Shown here: piece after piece, positions 43,788-44,094 of the stretch
How positions within the stretch are numbered: position 1 is the stretch's first letter
How the letters are laid out: each line of letters opens with the position of its first letter
NCBI GenBank assembly: GCA_030017895.1
Contig: JASEGV010000019.1
Coordinates: 1-44,094, forward strand
Origin: Bacteroidota bacterium
GTDB lineage: Bacteria > Bacteroidota > Ignavibacteria > UBA10030 > BY39
Reading direction: 5' to 3'
DNA length: 44,094 nt
Notes under the pieces: generated by a model
Seen by the model: only the letters and a program-made list of their open reading frames with translations
What the model was told of the DNA's origin: nothing
Database searches by the model: none
Position numbers and translations under genes: made by a program

Positions 43788-44094
43788 ATGAAACAGTTAA
43801 CAGTAATTTTCGTTGTGCTGTGTTTAACGATATCAGCACAGTCGCAGACGTGGAATTATTTAAACTTCGAGTGCGGCGGATATGTAACCGAGATAATCCC
43901 TGTAAAGTATCCTACTGGTACTCAGCCGGACAATATTAATCAACAAGTTCTTTATGCAAGAACCGATATTGGCGGGATTTATCGTTCGAGCAATAATGGC
44001 TTGAACTGGGAATACGTCAGCAAATATCTGAATACGGTGGGTACTCTAAATCCTGGCATCTCAGGTTCGGAGCTGAGCATCCAGGGCTTGGCAG
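43788..44094 (+). CDS. GH74-like/BNR-repeat propeller protein, N-terminal part
   Basis: The frame runs off the window. The ATG at 43788 has AAAGGAGT 7 or so bases upstream. A signal peptide (MKQLTVIFVVLCLTISAQSQ) precedes 'WNYLNFECGGYVTEIIPV', 'VLYARTDIGGIYRSSNNGLNWEYVS' and 'SELSIQGLA'. This arrangement matches the first blade of GH74-type xyloglucanase-like and related sialidase-like propellers ('GGGFVTGIVxxP', 'LYARTDVGGAYR', 'xWxLxGxxSLA'). Only 102 residues are visible, so catalytic Asp residues cannot be checked. It may carry a T9SS tag beyond the window, like its neighbours. Confidence 0.75.
   Translation, partial: MKQLTVIFVVLCLTISAQSQTWNYLNFECGGYVTEIIPVKYPTGTQPDNINQQVLYARTDIGGIYRSSNNGLNWEYVSKYLNTVGTLNPGISGSELSIQGLA

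Overview
The window is a chromosomal segment of an AT-rich bacterium of the Bacteroidota/Chlorobiota (FCB) group, most likely the class Ignavibacteria or a close relative. The strongest taxonomic clue is the C-terminal secretion tag on three predicted exported proteins (ending at 7265, 36257 and 43727). It has the form 'NPNPFNP..., LKIYDVLGREVATLV, SGVYFYR, KK..LR' that is typical of type IX secretion (T9SS) cargo in this group. A sigma-54 factor, HslVU, a DUF3109 protein and a DUF4921 protein fit the same placement. No rRNA, tRNA or CRISPR array was seen.

Layout. 1-750: two broken gene fragments (S8 peptidase start, lysine aminotransferase end) fused out of frame, then two strong hairpins. 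914-7430: a propeller-like lipoprotein, a complete IS5-family element with inverted repeats and a 4-bp target duplication, and a 1161-residue T9SS-secreted M43-like metalloprotease. 7506-10935: C69 dipeptidase, murA and an SMR (Gdx/SugE-like) exporter. 10938-16339 (minus): a large Cache-PAS-PAS-CBS-DUF294 sensor with a calcineurin-type phosphoesterase directly upstream, a methyltransferase and an SRPBCC-GyrI fusion. 16457-22626 (plus): a tight carbohydrate run of enolase, a hexose-phosphate mutase, a GalT-like DUF4921 protein and alpha-glucan phosphorylase. Together they suggest phosphorolysis of storage glucan to glucose-1-phosphate, its interconversion or nucleotidyl transfer, and lower glycolysis. 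22738-30940 (minus) is an accessory stretch. It holds an RluE-type pseudouridine synthase, two DUF2007 paralogues, a DUF6483 protein, a YhcG/DUF1016 protein lacking its nuclease core, an M14 peptidase, a GxxExxY gene bracketed by repeat hairpins, a CoA-binding protein, a small 18-residue-repeat protein, a DUF1003-like stub, an Mrr endonuclease and a HicBA toxin-antitoxin pair. 31109-36219 (plus): glmM, an orphan EutN/CcmL vertex protein, dprA, a DUF3109 protein and rpoN. 36257-38559 (minus): a 13-repeat YCF48-like T9SS protein and a small upstream gene. 38694-40791: hslV-hslU with a hairpin cluster between them. 40829-42079: a broken type I methyltransferase gene (hsdM) joined to the end of a coiled-coil gene. 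42081-44094: an SBBP-type T9SS propeller protein and the start of a GH74-like propeller protein that runs off the window.

No single system here can be declared new from sequence alone. The best leads are: (1) the Cache/PAS/CBS/DUF294 sensor with its adjacent phosphoesterase; (2) the GalT-like DUF4921 protein embedded in the glucan phosphorylase run; (3) the GxxExxY gene bracketed by direct copies of a hairpin repeat; (4) the GC-rich palindrome TCCCGCCnnnGGCGGGA found inside two unrelated reading frames; and (5) two gene-gene chimaeric junctions, which are either deletion scars or assembly artefacts and should be checked first.
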